Assembly (NCBI RefSeq): GCF_026914185.1
Contig: NC_070564.1
Span: 1,240,001-1,304,000, forward strand
Length of the DNA: 64,000 nucleotides
Source of the DNA: Puccinia triticina
Lineage: Eukaryota; Basidiomycota; Pucciniomycetes; Pucciniales; Pucciniaceae
Reading direction: 5' to 3'
The position numbers and the translations under genes are program-made. A model generated the notes under the pieces. It saw only the letters and a program-made list of their open reading frames with translations. It was not told the DNA's origin and ran no database searches. Position 1 is the stretch's first letter; each line of letters opens with the position of its first letter. Shown here in pieces: positions 32,768 to 43,828 of the stretch.

Positions 32768-33003
32768 AAGGTGTGCATTTCTTGCTCCTAAGCCAAGGCA
32801 ATGGCTCCTAAGCCAAGGCAATGGCTCCTAAGCCAAGGCAATGGCTCCTAAGCCAAGGCAATGGCTCCTAAGCCAAGGCAATGGCTCCTAAGCCAAGGCA
32901 ATGGCTCCTAATCCAAGGCAATGGCTCCTAAGCCAAGGCAATGGCTCCTAATCCAAGGCAATGGCTCCTAAGCCAAGGCAATGGCTTCTAAGCCAAGGCA
33001 ATG
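32768..33003. repeat. 20-bp tandem array (GGCTCCTAAGCCAAGGCAAT)
   Basis: About 11.5 near-perfect copies; point variants are AATCC for AAGCC in two units and TTC for CTC in one. GGCTCCTAAGCC is a short stem-loop. No open frame of interest. Confidence 0.97.
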
Positions 33004-33357
33004 ATAGCTAATTCAGCAGTTTTTCAGGTGACATCTGGTGTTTTTGTCCCAAATGGGTACCCTTCTGCTTGTCCATCCATCTCACATATCCCTCTATGAA
33101 AAAAAGAATCCCATTTTGTTTTCTTCTCACTCCCTTAGTTGACAGATGGAACAATTTATCATTTTCTTGACGTCTTCCTATATTCTTAAACTTTTACCTT
33201 TTCTTATTTTTCCAAAGTGTGATATATATTACTCCTTGCGGACTATTTTTAAGTAGCTATGAGGGAACTTGGAAGAAAAGTTTCAATTCAACTTGCAATT
33301 CACCATGGTCTGTGACGAGCGGCGGCGCAGCCGCCTTGAAAGTCTAGTATCTTGTAA
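33004..33357. other. No gene recognised
   Basis: T-rich unique sequence between two tandem arrays. Nothing supported. Confidence 0.25.
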
Positions 33358-34468
33358 AAATGTGGTTTACACCTTGTAAACTGTGGTCTAAACCTTGTAA
33401 ACTGTGGTTTAAAATTTGTAAACTGTGGCTTACACCTTGTAAATTTACAAGATTACAAGATGTAAACCACAAGTTTGCGAGATGTCAACCACAAGCTCAC
33501 AAGATGCAAACCGTGAGTTTACAATATTTAAACCACAGGTTTACAAGATGTAAACCACAGGTTTACAAGATGTAAACCACAGGTTTACAAGATGTAAACC
33601 ACAGGTTTACAAGATGTAAACCACAGGTTTACAAGATGTAAACCACAGGTTTACAAGATGTAAACCACAGGTTTACAAGATGTAAACCACAGGTTTACAA
33701 GATGTAAACCACAGGTTTACAAGATGTAAACCACAGGTTTACAAGATGTAAACCACAGGTTTACAAGATGTAAACCACAGGTTTACAAGATGTAAACCAC
33801 AGGTTTACAAGATGTAAACCACAGGTTTACAAGATGTAAACCACAGGTTTACAAGATGTAAACCACAGGTTTACAAGATGTAAACCACAGGTTTACAAGA
33901 TGTAAACCACAGGTTTACAAGATGTAAACCACAGGTTTACAAGATGTAAACCACAGGTTTACAAGATGTAAACCACAGGTTTACAAGATGTAAACCACAG
34001 GTTTACAAGATGTAAACCACAGGTTTACAAGATGTAAACCACAGGTTTACAAGATGTAAACCACAGGTTTACAAGATGTAAACCACAGGTTTACAAGATG
34101 TAAACCACAGGTTTACAAGATGTAAACCACAGGTTTACAAGATGTAAACCACAGGTTTACAAGATGTAAACCACAGGTTTACAAGATGTAAACCACAGGT
34201 TTACAAGATGTAAACCACAGGTTTACAAGATGTAAACCACAGGTTTACAAGATGTAAACCACAGGTTTACAAGATGTAAACCACAGGTTTACAAGATGTA
34301 AACCACAGGTTTACAAGATGTAAACCACAGGTTTACAAGATGTAAACCACAGGTTTACAAGATGTAAACCACAGGTTTACAAGATGTAAACCACAGGTTT
34401 ACAAGATGTAAACCACAGGTTTACAAGATGTAAACCATAGGTTTACAGGTTTACAAGATGTAAACCAC
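33358..34468 (-). repeat. 22-bp palindromic array, reverse orientation, about 47 copies
   Basis: Four degenerate units in the forward sense (33358-33440), then a flip and a highly uniform array of AGGTTTACAAGATGTAAACCAC. Each unit contains GTTTACAAGATGTAAAC, and the unit junction GTAAACCACAGGTTTAC is again palindromic. Copies from 33535 to 34430 are virtually identical, implying recent expansion. Confidence 0.97.
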
Positions 34469-35480
34469 ATCCACAGACTTCAGACCACCCAGAACCACGC
34501 CGTAGATAACCCAGGATCACCCCACAAGAGGATACCACGCTCCCAGCACACCTACCGTCACAGGCGCCTAGGTTATTGACAGTAAGTATACTCTTCATTT
34601 GAACCTTGATTATCCAGAGTGATTTCTCTGTGTCTCTTGATTGCTTCTCTTTATTGCTTTTACATCAACCCTGCTCAAGATCAAAGGTTACTCTGTTAAT
34701 CCTAGACTCAGTCTAAAAATCAGAGCAGATTAGTATTACTATTCTGTGTCCCCCCACCGTCTCCTTGGTGCGCGCAGAGGCTGTAGCCCCTGTTGGTCTT
34801 GCACAGCTGTCCTTACCACTTTTCCAGGTGGTTCAAGTAGACTTTTGAGGATCCTCCTATAAGGAGTAGATAGACCCCCTCCAGATCATACATTTCTCTT
34901 TCTTTTTACTCTTTCTTTCTCTTTCTCTCTTACTCACTGTTTGTAGTTCTTTATCCCAAGAAATACAACCAGTGTCCACCATTTTTCTTGTGTCCTGTAG
35001 CCACTATAGAGGCTCAGGCTCACACTTGATGCCCGGTTTGATCGGTCATCAGGAGGTTTGAATCCTCTTGATGACCTCTGACTGGTCATCAAGAGGTTTG
35101 ATTCCTCTTGATGACCAATCTGACCGGTTATTGAGAGGTTTGATGCCTCCCAATGACCTCTGACTGGTCATTGAGAGGGTTGATTCTCTCGATGACCAGT
35201 CACATTTCCTCCCCCAGACTAAGTGCTCCTCCCCCAGGGCAGATAGGCTGTTTCCCTGTTGGTCCCCCAGTTGCCCCATTGACCAATGGCAACACCAAAT
35301 GTTGTCTGTGCGTTGAAACCCCGTCTGCACAATGGATTATCTACATCCATTGGTGAAGAGGTCAGACCTCCGCATGCTCAATGGGTCGCTTGACATAGAC
35401 AATGTAGCCCCATTGGGAACATGTCTCCTGTACCAGACCGTCTCACCAATGGTATCCAATGCCAGAAGCAGGTGTGGTGG
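34469..35480. other. Spacer between inverted 22-bp arrays, with four hairpins
   Basis: 34470-35030 is unique, with CT-rich stretches reminiscent of a retroelement leader, but I cannot assign it. 35044-35200 holds four tandem palindromes of the type GGTCATCAAGAGGTTTGATT / CCTCTTGATGACC. No gene. Confidence 0.5.
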
Positions 35481-36590
35481 TGCACATTCTGTAAAGTGTG
35501 GTTTACATCTTCTAAACTTGTGGGTTACATCTTGCAAACTTGGGTTTACATCTTTTAAAATTGTGGTTTACATCTTGTAAACTTGTGGTTTTCTTGTAAA
35601 CTTGTGGTTTATATCTTGTAAACTGTAGTTTACATGCTGTAAAGTGTGGTTTACATCTTGTAAACTGTAGTTTACATCTTGTAAGCTGTAGTTTACATGC
35701 TGTAAAGTGTGGTTTACATCTTGTAAACTGTAGTTTACATCTTGTAAACTGTAGTTTACATGCTGTAAAGTGTGGTTTACATCTTGGAAATTGTAGTTTA
35801 CATGCTGTAAAGTGTGGTTTACATCTTGTAAAATTGTGGTTTACATCTTGTAAACCGTAGTTTACATGCTGTAAAGTGTGGCTTACATCTTGGAAACTGT
35901 AGTTTACATGCTGTAAAGTGTGTTTTACATCTTGTAAGCTGTATTTTACATGCTTTAAAGTGTGGTTTGCATCTTGTAAACTGTAGTTTACATGCTGTAA
36001 AGTGTGGTTCACATCTTTTAAATTTGTGGTTTACGTCTTGTAAACTTGTGGTTTACATCTTGTAAACTTGTGGTTTACATCTTGTAAACTTGTGGTTTAC
36101 ATCTTGTAAACTGTAGTTTACATGCTGTAAAGTGTGGTTTACATCTTGTAAACTGTAGTTTACATGCTGTAAAGTGTGGTTTACATCTTGTAAACTGTAG
36201 TTTACATGCTGTAAAGTGTGGTTTACATCTTGTAAACTGTAGTTTACATGCTGTAAAGTGTGGTTTACATCTTGGAAATTGTAGTTTACATGCTGTAAAG
36301 TGTGGTTTACATCTTGTAAACCTGTGGTTTACATCTTGTAAACCTGTGGTTTACATCTTGTAAACCTGTGGTTTACATCTTGTAAACCTGTGGTTTACAT
36401 CTTGTAAACCTGTGGTTTACATCTTGTAAACCTGTGGTTTACATCTTGTAAACCTGTGGTTTACATCTTGTTAACCCTTGTGGTTTACAACTTGTAAACT
36501 TGTGGTTTACATGCTCTAAACTTGTGGTTTATATCTTGTCAACTTGTGGTTTATTTACATCTTGTTAACTTATAGTTTAAATCTTGTCCA
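35481..36590 (+). repeat. 22-bp palindromic array, forward orientation, heterogeneous
   Basis: Alternating GTGGTTTACATCTTGTAAAC and TGTAGTTTACATGCTGTAAA units, about 50 in all, forming a higher-order dimer in several stretches. Inverted relative to 33440-34468. Confidence 0.95.
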
Positions 36591-37517
36591 TGTAAGTTTT
36601 GTTTGCCTTTTTTTAGCTGTACATTTTTCAAAGGGAGCGCGCCATAGGATTCTTCCTTGCCCGTCCCCTTCTAGGGAGGCCCGAACCGTCTAATCTCATC
36701 AAGGGTTCCAGGTCTCCCAATGTGTAAGTCGACTGCATGAAGAGCCCCTCCTTTTGGCTGATGAAGGCCGTAAGGCTTGTTCAGCGTGCCCGTGTGCGCT
36801 GGGCGCTTAGGGCGCCAAGAGGGGTCTCCTCCGCAAGACAGCTCTTTAGTGTTATTAGGAGGAGGTTTCTTAGGAGAGCCAAATGTGAGCCCCTAGAACT
36901 TGGCTTCTGAGAGCCTGAGACATTAGGTAGACCCAAACCTCTAAGAAGCAAGCATTGTTGTTGCACACGCGTCAAGTAACTGAATAAGACCCACATCACA
37001 ATACAAGGTTCTTATTGTGTTTTTCAAGAAGCTTGGACGATTTCAGTAATTTTTTATTTCATGTTATGGATTTATTTTCAGCTTCCAGATAGACTTTGCG
37101 CTTAAATATCCCACAGCCATCCTTTGATTGTAGTGTGTGTAACAGTCCTGAGCTTGGTCGGTCCCTCCGTTCAGGCAGAGGGCAGCAGCCTAGCTACATG
37201 ATGAGGGGCAGCTGGGAGGGGAAAAAAGCCTCTCTGGTTCCAAATATGAGCTTTTTTTTTCCAAAAGTCTACTCCCTGACCATCATCTGGAGAATGATGG
37301 CTCAGGGATTAGATTTAGGCTTGGGCCTCATCTGACACCTGTCAAGACTAAGCGTGGAGTAAACATGAAAGATATGGGATCTGCCAGGATCTACCCCAAA
37401 TAAAACTTTGTGAATGTGTCCAAGCTTCTTGAAAAACACAATATGTAATATTCCTAATGCCGCAGCTTTCTCTGATGGGGAGTAGTGTCTGATGTACAGA
37501 TTGTAGCAATCTGATTT
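36591..37517. other. Region with a 25-bp-armed inverted repeat
   Basis: TTGTGTTTTTCAAGAAGCTTGGAC at about 37015 is complemented at about 37420. The 400 bp between could be a small foldback element. No coding recognised. Confidence 0.4.
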
Positions 37518-38158
37518 TCAGCATCCTAAGTGACAGGTCTGATCTACCGGTACCCCTAAAGCGTTCCGCAGGGAAGCGCCTCCGACCCGGAAGGAATGGC
37601 CTGATATGCCAGTGTACCCACCATTGGACAGGAGCTGCTGGATGAGTTGGACCGCGTCGGCGCGGGTCAAGTTGAATTGGTCGGGGCCGTGTTGGTAACT
37701 GAAGAGTACCCCGTCTGAACCTGGAGCGGCTTGTCGCAACGCAGGATGGCTGCTACTGGGCAGAGGAGCCCGCCCAGCCGTTTTAAATGGAGTAGTTGGG
37801 GCTCTCCGGGCTTGGCGGTCTTTGCTCCTCGGAGAGGCAATGAGACCAGGTTAGAATCAAGGGTTATGCAATGTCCCTCAACAATGGTGTCCTTGACTAA
37901 AACGGTTGAAGATGGCTCAGGTTGTCCTGTCGCGTTTGAGCAGGTCAGCTCAGCTAGTCGGGCCATCCCCCAGAACGCCACCACCGCCATATCGAATATC
38001 GCCCTGGATTTGGGGGGGCCGTCCTTCATGCACTTGGCCAGATAGAGGAGGTGGTGAAGCTGTATTGCTTTCTTGGGTGGACGCGGCGGTTCGGTCGCAT
38101 CTAACCATGCGGAGGACCGAAGGAGCACCGCCACCTTCCCAAAGGACTCTGTCATCAT
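37518..38158 (-). pseudogene. DIRS-type tyrosine recombinase fragment
   Basis: Minus-strand frames carry VVAFWGMARLAELTC (catalytic Arg box), LRGAKTAKPGEPQ, and, in a second frame, ISGHSFRVGGASLRNALGVP (His-x-x-Arg box). A frameshift lies near 37700. The N-terminus is missing, cut at the inner edge of the right arm of the CACTG element, and the Tyr box is not visible. It is homologous to the intact gene at 42635-43723 but from another element. Confidence 0.82.
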
Positions 38159-38905
38159 CCCGGCGAGCTGGATACAGGTATCCGGCTCGCCGCGAGGAAA
38201 TCATCTCGCTGTAACCAGCTCACTCCAGCTAGCCGGGAGGATTTCCTCTCGACGAGCTGGCAGCTATCTGGGAGGAAGCCCTCTCGGAGAGCTGGCAGCT
38301 AGCCGGGAAGAAGCCCTCTCGACGAGCTGGCAGCTATCCGGGAGGAAGCCCTCTCGGCGAGCTGGATACCCGTAACAAACTCTCTGGAAGGGCTTCCACC
38401 TGTAGCTGCCAGCTTGGTGGCTTGGGCAACGCGGGGTTGATTAACTTGTCGGACATCTCTGGTCCGACGAGTTGAACCTGTCGAGTTGAGATGTCCGACG
38501 AGTCGAACTTGTCGGACCCACACCCGTTGGACAAGCTAGTCCGACAGGTGAACCTGTCGGACAGGTCTGTCCGACTGGGGAACTCGTCGGACATACAGGT
38601 CCGACCAGTGGAAGCCGGTCGGACAGACATGTCCGAAAGCTCCTCGGACGATGTGGTCCGACCAGCCAGTCCGAGGGAAGCTCGGGCTGCGCTGTCCGAC
38701 TGCAGAGCGGTCAAACAAGTCCGACGGGTGGTCGGCCAAGCTGCTCGAGGACCCGTCGAGCAGAAATGTCCGCCTTCTGCTCAAACGGGGGGATCCGACG
38801 GGTGGGCTCCACCACCCGTCGGACGGCCATGTCCGGCAACTGGTCAGACATGCCTGTCCGAGCTCTTGTCGGACAAGCATGTCCGAGGGGATAATCCATG
38901 CAGTG
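38158..38905 (-). repeat. Right inverted arm of the CACTG element
   Basis: 35-bp-type units (38160-38400), then TCGGACA repeats (38440-38885) and the TIR ending CATGCAGTG at 38905. It complements 25355-26305 with scattered differences. Confidence 0.9.
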
Positions 38906-39800
38906 CCATTCCAAATGAAACCAATGTACTTCTGTTCAAGCAGGAACGGGGAGTATTTTGTTGTACTAGTTTTCACCCCAAGTTTGTCCAACCTTTTCAC
39001 AACATCCGTCATCAGGGTCTGGGAATTGACCCTCTTCACGAAGAGGTTGTCATCTACCCAACGGAAAATGTTCATCACATCAAATTCTGCTAGCATCAAT
39101 TTTTTCCAGGCGTCCGGGGGTCTGCCAAAGGAGCCGCAGCCTGCGACACCGCCAAACGTTATTCTTGTATCCAATAGCAGTTTATTGTCAAAGTCCCTTA
39201 CCATGAGGTAAGGCCATTGATCAGGGGCCGTGGGGATTTGGCAGTATGCCTTTTCCCAATCAAAAAGTGCCAAGAGCACTGGCTCCTTTAAGTCTTTGAG
39301 GAAGTTCGCCACAGTGTTGAAGTCATCCCACGTTGTCTTGAAGTCACAGGTGTCCATGAAAAAGTTGACCGACGGGATCTCCTCCCTACCGTGCGGAAAA
39401 GATAGGTCATTTATTGGCCTCAGCAACCCGTTGCCGTTTATTACGGCCCCTAGAGGGTTTGTACGGAAGAATGGGAACCGTTTGGCTACTTGGTCATAGG
39501 TAAACGGTCCAAACATCCTTCTGGCTTTTAGTTCTTTGTGGATTTACTCTTTGATCTTTGCTTTTGCTAGCAAGGCGAAGGTGTGCAGTAGGTTATGTTT
39601 CCTGCCAACCTGTGTACCGGGATGCCCTGGTCAAAACCAGACCGGAATCCTTCTAGCACGTCCTGAAACTCTGGTAACAAGCGTGCTGTTTCCAAGGCTG
39701 TTTCCCACACTCCGATGTTCATCTTGCGTGATATGGACACGGGCCAGTCACCTAATTGGTCTTCTGCGTTTTCTTCTTGTACGTGCTCCCAATTTCTCTC
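38906..39800 (-). pseudogene. DIRS-order reverse transcriptase, N-terminal part
   Basis: The reading from about 39540 downward shows MFGPFTYDQ, FFRTNPLGAVINGNG, FDWEKAYCQIP (motif A), FGGVAGCGSFGR (motif B) and FRWVDDNLFVK (motif C, catalytic DD). It ends at KYIGFIWNG, where the CACTG element enters. The upstream region to 39800 is frameshifted. The downstream half of the gene is at 23834-25351. Confidence 0.88.
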
Positions 39801-40089
39801 ACATGTGGGGCGCTCTTACTGTATGGGACACATTTGAGATTAGTCAGAAATTGCTTAACATGTTCATTGCTACTAAGACTTAATCTTAAATCGCCGAGTT
39901 AAATGTACCACTGGGTGGTGAGGTGTCTATTGACAACCCCCCTGAAGCCATGAGTTTTAATTGAATAAAAAATCAAAATGAACCCGCTAACTAATAAGAT
40001 TTCCCCTTATTGTAAACCCTTCCTGCATTACCTCCCCCATTCCCAATCCCACCACGATTCCCGCTTCCCCCCCATGTCCGCCATTGCCT

Positions 40090-40890
40090 TGCGCCCCTCC
40101 TTTGTCTCAATCGTTGATGCTAGGCCCCAAACAATTGCTTTTGAAACCGCCTTGTTTAGAGTGTTGCTCTTTGGACCCGCTTGGTCCCTTTGGGATATCT
40201 AATCCTGGTCGCGTAGAAAGAGCTCCCCCTTTTGGTGTAATTTGTTGAAGGTGGAGAGGAATCTTGCTTGACTGGTTGTCTTTCTTGGCCGTTGGTTGGC
40301 CTGTGATTGGGTCCCAACCAAACCTGCAACCCCCTACGGCGTAAGGGTTATCTTTGAACTCATCCTCTTCAAATTGGAGCACTTTTGAGTGTACTGTGGA
40401 TACAATCTCCTTCTGGTAAATTGAAATGTTTGCCACCAACAAGGACCCATCCGGCATTATCACCCGGTGCGTAAGCACGTTAGTCCGTACGTGGATATCA
40501 TAGGGTAGCGTTGTCATAAATCCTTCTCTTTTGATGATTTGATCACAATTTTTCTTGTGGAGTGGTAGCCAGACTGCAAGGTTGGCTTGGCTGGGTATTT
40601 TAACTACTGCTTCAAAAAAAACCTGATGGTTCACTGACCATTCTTGGTAGGTCTGGAGGTATTTGCATGGGTATGGGTACCCGTTGTAGCGGTCTTTGTC
40701 CCCGTTGTCTGACTTCATCCTCTTTTTGGCTTGATAAGCTAGCGCCCGATCCTGCCAGACCTTGTTGAAAATGGTCAGCGGGAGTGGCGCCCTGAAAGCG
40801 AGGAGGTTCCTCTCAAAAAACGGCGTAAATCCTAGATTGTCATTGGTTGGGATTGCGGCGTCGTTGAAGAGGACCGGTGTTCCGGTCAGG
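40090..40890 (-). pseudogene. DIRS-order gag, C-terminal part
   Basis: Homologous to the gag at 45797-46873: PLPLTIFNKVWQ, then YPYPCKYLQTYQEWSVNHQ, REGFMTTLPYDIHVRTN, NPYAVGG and WDPITGQPTAKK. The first ~90 residues are missing, because the reading ends at the inverted repeat beginning 40893. It is the first gene of the DIRS element whose RT is split at 25-39 kb. Confidence 0.82.
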
Positions 40891-40892
40891 TA

Positions 40893-41107
40893 GGGCCAAA
40901 GAGCGCAGGCAGAGGTTGATCAGCAGCGCCTCCCCCGGGGGAGGCGCGGCACCCCGCAACTGAGTTCGCAGTGGTCAAGCGCTGAAACCTAGTTGGTTGA
41001 GGAGCAACCGGTACCGGCCTGCAGCAGCCGACCCGGAACCACGACTCCATTGGATTCAGCCGATCTCAGCTTACCTATCAACCCCGCTGATCAGGAAAAC
41101 TTTTTTC
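40893..41107 (-). repeat. Inverted repeat flanking the split DIRS element, right copy
   Basis: Complement of 23034-23250, including the perfect palindrome CGCCTCCCCCGGGGGAGGCG. Short CCTGATC/GATCAGG repeats continue to about 41175. Confidence 0.8.
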
Positions 41108-41186
41108 GCCGACTAAGGAAAACTTAGGACCCTCGCCGATCAGGAAACATTTCAAATGTTAGGTGGATCAGGACACTAACAGTATG

Positions 41187-42065
41187 TCAAATTTGATAGC
41201 AGCAGCGACGGCGACTGTGAAACAGATCGCCGGCATCAGCAACACTCAGGCGGATACACAAGAACAGAGGGATACAACGTAGCCAAGGCTGACTCGAGAG
41301 TCGTCCACGCAGGTGCAAGACCAGCAGGACAAAATAGAAGTGGAAGGACTACCCACCCAAAAATTCCAGCCCCGCCTTCCAAAAGACCAAAGAAGGTCAC
41401 CATCAAAGCCTCAAAGAGGAGAATCCGGACCAGATTGATATCGCGGGCTCCAGAAGGCAAGGAAGGAGAGATAGAGGAGGGGCTTGATGGGTTAGGGAAA
41501 GAAGGATCAAAGGGGGTAGAGGAGATATGGGAAGAAATATGAGGTGAAGGAGAGCAAGGTACAAAAGGAACCAAACCCTCGTCAGGTAACCTCAGCGAAC
41601 TCAAAACAGATCCATAAACGGAAAAGGGGTCATGATGCTGAGATTTTCTGCAACACTTGCACTTTCCAACAGAGAATCCAGTAGGAGTAGCGGGGAGAGT
41701 GGAGGCAGGTTTGGCAGGACAGTGGCTTGGGAAGATGGACATCAAAGTGGCAATGCTAGAAGCATTCAAGAAAGGGATGGCGGCAGAAGCAGAGGGAAAG
41801 TTGGGTCAGGCAGAAGTTTTCTACCAAATCAGCGCCGGTCTTGGCGGGAAACCAAGAGGGGAGAACACCGAGCGATCAAGCCCAACTACCACCCAGACAG
41901 CCACTACCGCCAAATCACTGGCAACCCCATCCACAAGGGTACAGACATCCCTCACCAACCCCCCTCACACCATCCAACCTCCCATCCATTTCAGGTTTTA
42001 AAGTACCGGTCCCAGTCCCTGCAATCACCTGTCGAACTCAAGACTTTGACGAAATGTCAATCGGT
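41187..42065 (+). pseudogene. DIRS-order gag N-terminal fragment, opposite orientation
   Basis: The plus strand reads SNLIAAATATVKQIAGISNT near 41187 and, in another frame, MDIKVAMLEAFKKGMAAEAE from 41734. These resemble the start and the lysine/alanine helix of the gag at 45797-47322. Stops and frameshifts abound. It points away from the gag C-terminal piece at 40090-40890, as if the gene had been split and inverted at the GCGCAGG motif found at both breakpoints. Confidence 0.5.
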
Positions 42066-42634
42066 TTTGCGCAGGGTGCCACCTCTCCCATTAGCACTCC
42101 TGGACTCAACCCACCTCCCGCTGCGCTCCCGGTAAGTGCACAGAAAATGCCTGTCCATTCACGCCAGGACGCCTTGGGGAGGTCACCAGGGAAAGCTAAG
42201 AGGTGGCCATGAGGCGGTAACCCCAGGCCTCTCTGTGCCGCAGCCACCCAGCGGCGGCTGCGGCGCGTTTCTTTGGCGCTCACTTTGTCTAGTAGCGCTG
42301 GCACTACTAACTGCTCACATGTTGAGAGTCCCGGAAGTCAGGGAGTGACTCCCCAAGACTCTCGTGTGCGGGTCGGGGGGAGGATGGTCCCCGATCCTTT
42401 GTGCTGCGCTCTCGTGGAGCTTCTCCCCGCGGAACAGGGAGAAGTCCCAGAGGGAGGAGAGGCAACGGACCGGATCCTCCCGGAGCAGAAAGCCCCCGGA
42501 GGGAGTGTGGGCGAAGGCGCTAGACCCATTACTCTGGCTTGGGGAAGCACAGAGCCGGGCGCCTGACTGCCTTCTGCTCTTATCACACACTTGGAGGAGT
42601 AGAGTTTGGGATTTCATCGAAGGGGGTAAAGTTT
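42066..42634. other. 3' flank of the near-complete DIRS element
   Basis: 42069-42145 is shared with 23257-23330. 42300-42600 probably contains the terminal repeat of the DIRS element, but I could not match it to its 5' end. No gene. Confidence 0.35.
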
Positions 42635-43723
42635 TTATTGAGACCAGCATCTTTGTAGTTCTCGTAGGATTTCGCTGGTATCGTCGCTTTCCTCTTTGGT
42701 GTATTCCCTGATGTAAAGCTTGTAACAATCGGAGGTCCAGCGGCCGAGCCAGCGGAGGCCGTCTTTGTGGACGCCAGCCTCGCGCAGGAAGGAGGTCCCT
42801 CCAACTCTGAAGGAGTGGCCAGAGATCCCCGTGCACCCGTGTTCGTTCCAGAACTGAGACAGTGCGCGGCACGCTGCCGGTTTGGTAAGGTGAACTCGAC
42901 TACCGGACTCCCAATATCCGAACAGGGAGGTGTTTTGCCCCGCGGCATTCTTGATCCTTCTTTCGAGGGCTAGGAGCGGGCAGATCATCATCTTCCTCGC
43001 AGCCAGGTGGATCTCTTGGATTTCGCCGGGACTGGCTGTCTTGGCGCCGCGGATTGTTAGTGTAGCTTTCCTTTTGAGGTTCACCGTCTGGAAGCAAACA
43101 TCTCCGACAAGCACCGAAGCCGATTCCCGGAGGGGACCTATTCGGTCATTGTAGGTGAGCTCCCCTAGCCGGGCTAGGCCCCAAAAGGCGACTATCACTA
43201 GGTCTAGGAGGGCTTTCTGGAACTCGGTCCCCTCGATCCACGCCGACGTGAGCATTACCAGGTGTCTAATCAAAACTGCTCTTTTCTTGGGTTTGGCGGA
43301 CTGTTCCGCGTCGATATACGCTGAGGACTTCAAGAGGACATTGACTTTGTTTTTGGTTTCATAAGGGTACGGAGCGTCGTGCATCGTATGCCACATTTGG
43401 AGGCCGGCCAAGTATTTGGCGAGGGTTACCGATGACACTTTGTGAGGGGCTTGGCACTCGAAGGTCCTACCCGCCCAATAACAGAAATCATAGACATCTT
43501 TGGCGGAAAGCGGGATCTGGAAAGGGATTCGTCCTGTGCTCTCTGCGAACTTGAGATATTTCTTGACAGCGGAGTTGTAGCAGTTCAATGTATTCCAGCG
43601 GTACCCAAGAAGGAAGTGTTTGTCTTGGGTTGAGAGGTCTCGGGGAGAAGACCCCTTCTTGGCTAAGGTCGTTAGACTCTCTAGTTTCTCGGCAGAGGCC
43701 ATATGGGATGGGGCGCGTTCCAA
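42635..43723 (-). CDS. Tyrosine recombinase of DIRS-order retrotransposon
   Basis: 362 residues. It integrates the circular cDNA of DIRS-like elements by site-specific recombination instead of a DDE integrase. An N-terminal SAM-like core-binding region is at about 35-130. Catalytic boxes are ARLGELT (R185), SGHSFRVGG (H303, R306), GRW (W329), and a C-terminal tyrosine in YKLYIREY (Y337 likely). Start at MERAPSH is the first ATG after the RT stop, about 105 bp downstream. All boxes are intact, unlike the copy at 37518. Length fits the family. Confidence 0.9.
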   Translation of the reverse strand: MERAPSHMASAEKLESLTTLAKKGSSPRDLSTQDKHFLLGYRWNTLNCYNSAVKKYLKFAESTGRIPFQIPLSAKDVYDFCYWAGRTFECQAPHKVSSVTLAKYLAGLQMWHTMHDAPYPYETKNKVNVLLKSSAYIDAEQSAKPKKRAVLIRHLVMLTSAWIEGTEFQKALLDLVIVAFWGLARLGELTYNDRIGPLRESASVLVGDVCFQTVNLKRKATLTIRGAKTASPGEIQEIHLAARKMMICPLLALERRIKNAAGQNTSLFGYWESGSRVHLTKPAACRALSQFWNEHGCTGISGHSFRVGGTSFLREAGVHKDGLRWLGRWTSDCYKLYIREYTKEESDDTSEILRELQRCWSQ

Positions 43724-43828
43724 TAAGTCACACGGAAAGGGGAAGAAGTAGGTTTTTATTTCTGGGGCATAGGAGGTGTAGGAGGCACAAAGGGGGGACA
43801 GCCTTATCGGAGAGGGACGGGAAGAAGA

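Larger units (their letters stand above)
25355..38905. mobile_element. 13.5-kb CACTG-ended (CACTA-like) element, 3-bp target duplication
   Basis: The left end is CACTGCATGAATTATCCCC and the right end is its complement with one change. CCA flanks both sides (25352-25354 and 38906-38908). The insertion splits a DIRS reverse-transcriptase gene, and the flanking coding sequence rejoins as WNG + SNKTVRL in line with WNATKKTVRL of the intact homologue. CACTG tips, a 3-bp duplication and dense sub-terminal TCGGACA repeats fit the CACTA/CMC superfamily. No transposase was recognised inside, so it is presumably non-autonomous. It carries arrays, a snapback element, a small two-exon gene and a broken DIRS recombinase. 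Confidence 0.8.

Noticed and set aside
33440..34468. CRISPR-like array
   Set aside because: Units are contiguous with no unique spacers, the genome is eukaryotic, and no cas genes occur. It is a tandem satellite.
41236..41769. 177-codon minus-strand frame with hydrophobic segment
   Set aside because: The opposite strand carries recognisable DIRS gag fragments. This frame is a shadow.
37518..43723. Starship-type giant element based on the tyrosine recombinases
   Set aside because: The recombinases belong with RT-RNase H genes of DIRS-order retrotransposons and carry their HSFRVGG box. There is no DUF3435-type captain, and the bounding termini are CACTG-like.
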